A stretch of DNA of 8,313 bases from Candidatus Nitrosomarinus sp. (GTDB taxonomy: Archaea > Thermoproteota > Nitrososphaeria > Nitrososphaerales > Nitrosopumilaceae). How positions within the stretch are numbered: the stretch's first letter is position 1; each line of letters begins with the position of its first letter. The stretch lies in assembly GCA_003702465.1 (NCBI GenBank), contig REGF01000049.1, positions 1-8,313 of the forward strand, written 5' to 3'. The translations under genes and the position numbers were made by a program. This document shows, one piece after another, positions 6,939-8,313 of this stretch. The notes under the pieces are model-generated. The model searched no databases and was not told the origin of the DNA. It saw only the letters and a list, made by a program, of their open reading frames with translations.

Positions 6939-7427
6939 TCATCCACCTGTTAATTTAGCAAATTTTTCATTCTTACTTAAAGTTTCCATAAATTCAATAT
7001 TAGATAGTGCCACAACAGCAGATTCTACGACTGGTTTATCAGGATCATTTAGTGCTTTTTGCAAAGTTTCTTTGGCTTCCTTATTGCCTACTACACCAAG
7101 AGCAATGGCTGCTTCGTGACGAACAAACATGCTAGGATCATTTAGTGTTGAATCAATTAAGGGTGGAACAGCTGAAGAATAAGACATTTGACCTAATGAA
7201 AAAGCTGCCTCATGTCTAACCAATTCATTGTCATCATTTTTTAAAACTTTAGCAATGTGGGGAATTTTGTCTTCTCCACCAAAATCTACTAAAATACAAG
7301 TGGCTCGTGTTCTTACAACATAATCAGGATGGTCTAATAAAGATACAAAGTACTCAACATCACTATTTTCATATTTTGATTCCATTTCTGCAAAAAGGGC
7401 TAATCGTTCATCAGTTACTGCTTGCAA
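6939..7427 (-). CDS. HEAT-repeat protein resembling half of deoxyhypusine hydroxylase
   Basis: This 162-residue protein is made of about four HEAT-type helical repeats (from about 24 to 146) with no signal or membrane segment. Two repeats carry a His-Glu dyad: VRHEAAFSLGQM (His72, Glu73) and VRHEAAIALGVVG (His104, Glu105). Eukaryotic deoxyhypusine hydroxylase (DOHH) is a HEAT-repeat diiron enzyme of about 300 residues in two halves. Each half has two HE dyads about 33 residues apart, in contexts such as HELAYCLGQM and VRHEAGEALGAIG (from memory). Here the spacing is 32, and the flanking features also recur: an R-x-RA repeat before the first dyad, GQM after it, A-x-P-x-L between the dyads, and a final V-x-E repeat. 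A homodimer could therefore rebuild the four-dyad iron site. The alternative is a general HEAT/PBS-lyase-like scaffold, where RHEAA also occurs. The start is TTG at 7427, without a ribosome-binding site; ATG at 7388 is a shorter option. Confidence 0.8.
   Translation of the reverse strand: MQAVTDERLALFAEMESKYENSDVEYFVSLLDHPDYVVRTRATCILVDFGGEDKIPHIAKVLKNDDNELVRHEAAFSLGQMSYSSAVPPLIDSTLNDPSMFVRHEAAIALGVVGNKEAKETLQKALNDPDKPVVESAVVALSNIEFMETLSKNEKFAKLTGG
6944..6948 (-). promoter_or_regulatory. Ribosome-binding site deciding the cupredoxin ATG start
   Basis: On the - strand this is AGGTG, six bases before the ATG at 6937. It lies in the last codons of the HEAT gene and overlaps the alternative GTG start at 6946, which argues against that start. 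Confidence 0.6.
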
Positions 7428-7451
7428 TTTACTGTGAAATTTTCTGTGTTC

Positions 7452-7458
7452 TATATTA
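7452..7458 (-). promoter_or_regulatory. Candidate TATA box for the HEAT/cupredoxin unit
   Basis: On the - strand this is TAATATA, centred about 28 bases before the TTG at 7427. That is the distance expected if transcription starts at the first codon (leaderless mRNA), and it supports the TTG start, for which no ribosome-binding site is visible. It is called from position and base composition only. Confidence 0.45.
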
Positions 7459-7495
7459 GCCTACTTAAAAAGAAATGAAAAAAAATAGGGGTATG

Positions 7496-7503
7496 TATTT
7501 AAC
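7496..7503 (+). promoter_or_regulatory. Candidate TATA box for the thioredoxin-fold gene
   Basis: TATTTAAC is centred about 27 bases before the GTG start at 7526, the ideal archaeal spacing for a leaderless transcript beginning at the start codon. The gene has no ribosome-binding site, and an in-frame TGA at 7514-7516 rules out a start further upstream. The 98-base interval 7428-7525 thus appears to hold two divergent promoters and nothing else I can identify. Confidence 0.55.
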
Positions 7504-7525
7504 GTAAAAAATATGACTCAATAAT

Positions 7526-8191
7526 GTGACTGTAAAAATAGGTGAAAAAGCACCAAACTTTGGAGTTTCAGAATGGGTACAAGGTGCTCCAACAAATTTT
7601 GATCAAGAAAAAGATCACATTGTATTGTTAGAAGTGTTTCAAGTAAATTGTCCAGGATGTTTTATGCACGCAATTCCTGAAGCAATTAACATTTATGAAA
7701 AATACAAAGATGACGGAGTTCGAGTCTTAGGTCTTGCAACAGCATTTGAAGATTTTGATAAAAATACTTTAGATAATTTGAAGATGTTAGCTGAAACTGG
7801 AGAAGTAGTTGGCGATACAAAAAATGCGTTATCACAATATGGACAATTACAAGACGGAAACAAATTATCATTTAAAATTCCATTTCCATTAGGAATGGAC
7901 AATTTAACAAAAAATTCTGGTGAAATCAGTCAAGAAAAAATATTAGAATTCATTTATCCTCAAATTCCTAACTTTGATGAACAACCAGAAGATTATAGAA
8001 ATCAAATCATTCAAAGAGTAAAAGACCATATGAGGTCTAAAGAATATTCTGCAGAAACATTTGAAAATTTCTCACTTCAAGGTACTCCATCAGTAATTTT
8101 GGTAGATAGAAAAGGAATTCTAAGAGATGTGTCATTTGGACAAACAGGACATATTGATGGAATGATTCAACAAATACTTAGCGAAGATTAA
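7526..8191 (+). CDS. Cytoplasmic CPGC thioredoxin-fold (redoxin/TlpA-like) protein
   Basis: This 221-residue protein has the layout of the AhpC/TSA-redoxin and TlpA-like thioredoxin families: an N-terminal GEKAPNF entry strand (6-12), the active-site CPGC in VNCPGCFMHAIPE (Cys42, Cys45), a GVRVLGLATAF strand (64-74), the cis-proline loop GTPSVILVDRKG (187-198, Pro188), and a final strand and helix. Two cysteines in CxxC favour a thiol-disulfide oxidoreductase over a typical one-Cys peroxiredoxin. There is no signal peptide, so it should act in the cytoplasm. The gap between the third strand and the cis-proline is about 113 residues, longer than in small TlpA-like proteins, and includes a charged stretch (about 130-180), so there is an inserted subdomain. 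The start is GTG at 7526. It is transcribed divergently from the HEAT/cupredoxin unit, and the substrate is unknown. Confidence 0.82.
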   Translation: MTVKIGEKAPNFGVSEWVQGAPTNFDQEKDHIVLLEVFQVNCPGCFMHAIPEAINIYEKYKDDGVRVLGLATAFEDFDKNTLDNLKMLAETGEVVGDTKNALSQYGQLQDGNKLSFKIPFPLGMDNLTKNSGEISQEKILEFIYPQIPNFDEQPEDYRNQIIQRVKDHMRSKEYSAETFENFSLQGTPSVILVDRKGILRDVSFGQTGHIDGMIQQILSED

Positions 8192-8192
8192 A

Positions 8193-8204
8193 TTTTTATT
8201 TTTT
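8193..8204 (+). terminator. Poly-T transcription terminator after the thioredoxin-fold gene
   Basis: Runs of five and six T residues separated by one A follow directly after the stop at 8189-8191. Archaeal RNA polymerase ends transcripts at such T-rich tracts without needing a hairpin. The second run also encodes the two final Lys codons of the facing gene, so its composition may partly reflect coding. Confidence 0.45.
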
Positions 8205-8312
8205 AACAAACTTTATTGCAACTACAACAATAATTGCAATGACAATCCCACCCACAATTAACCAAATTATATTATTCTCTGAAGATGATGTATCAAATTG
8301 GCCATCAGGGGG
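8196..8312 (-). CDS. C-terminal end of a membrane-anchored protein (cut by window edge)
   Basis: On the - strand a reading frame is open from the right edge to TAA at 8196-8198 and gives 38 residues. They run from a hydrophilic PPDGQFDTSSSENN stretch, through about 20 hydrophobic residues (IIWLIVGGIVIAIIVVVAI), to a short basic tail KFVKK. This is the standard layout of a C-terminal membrane anchor with an outside domain and positive residues facing the cytoplasm. The rest of the gene lies beyond 8313, so the function cannot be told; a secreted or surface protein is likely. The gene is convergent with the thioredoxin-fold gene, with only four bases between the two stops. Support comes from composition and topology only, because the piece is short. 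Confidence 0.7.
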   Translation of the reverse strand, partial: PPDGQFDTSSSENNIIWLIVGGIVIAIIVVVAIKFVKK

Positions 8313-8313
8313 C

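Noticed and set aside
6938..6946. GTG at 6946 as the start of the cupredoxin gene (three extra residues)
   Set aside because: The GTG lies within the AGGTG ribosome-binding site, which is ideally spaced for the ATG at 6937.
7686..7902. Two short overlapping frames on the - strand within the thioredoxin-fold gene
   Set aside because: Both are antisense to a well-supported gene and show no recognisable motif or promoter.
1..8313. CRISPR array, insertion sequence, tRNA/rRNA gene or phage-type defence module
   Set aside because: No regular direct repeats, terminal inverted repeats, transposase motifs or RNA gene sequence were seen. NurA-HerA can also occur in defence-related contexts, but here the Mre11-Rad50 linkage marks the chromosomal repair cassette.

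Overview
The window is AT-rich, protein-dense DNA that most resembles a marine ammonia-oxidising archaeon of the Nitrosopumilus group (Nitrososphaerota, formerly Thaumarchaeota). This rests on four things. It carries a NurA-HerA-Mre11-Rad50 cassette, which is an archaeal arrangement. It carries a membrane-anchored plastocyanin-like copper protein with the CX5C and C-x2-H-x2-M pattern common in these organisms. Several starts are TTG or GTG with no ribosome-binding site, and TATA-like boxes lie about 27 bases upstream, as expected for leaderless archaeal mRNAs. Nothing in the window looks like a plasmid, phage, insertion sequence, CRISPR array or RNA gene. The genus is an inference.

Left part (2-5575, + strand): four genes run head to tail with overlapping stop and start codons: nurA (nuclease), herA (hexameric DNA pump), mre11 (nuclease) and rad50 (SMC-like ATPase). 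Together they form the machine that resects DNA double-strand breaks before homologous recombination. All main catalytic motifs are intact. Three points stand out: Mre11 has Glu in place of the usual Asn in its GNHD motif, Rad50 is short (689 residues), and Rad50 has a second CxxC pair in addition to the zinc hook.

Middle part (5562-7427, - strand): three genes run leftward and end tail to tail with rad50, overlapping it by 14 bases. In transcription order they are a 162-residue HEAT-repeat protein, a membrane-anchored cupredoxin starting one base after the first gene's stop, and a CxxCxxxCC cysteine-cluster protein of the YkgJ type. The HEAT protein is the most interesting item. It looks like one half of eukaryotic deoxyhypusine hydroxylase, with two His-Glu dyads 32 residues apart.

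Right part (7428-8313): a 98-base divergent promoter region separates the HEAT gene from a cytoplasmic CPGC thioredoxin-fold protein on the + strand. Facing it from the right edge is the C-terminal end of a membrane-anchored protein on the - strand, cut by the window end. There is no gene-free stretch longer than 300 bases.
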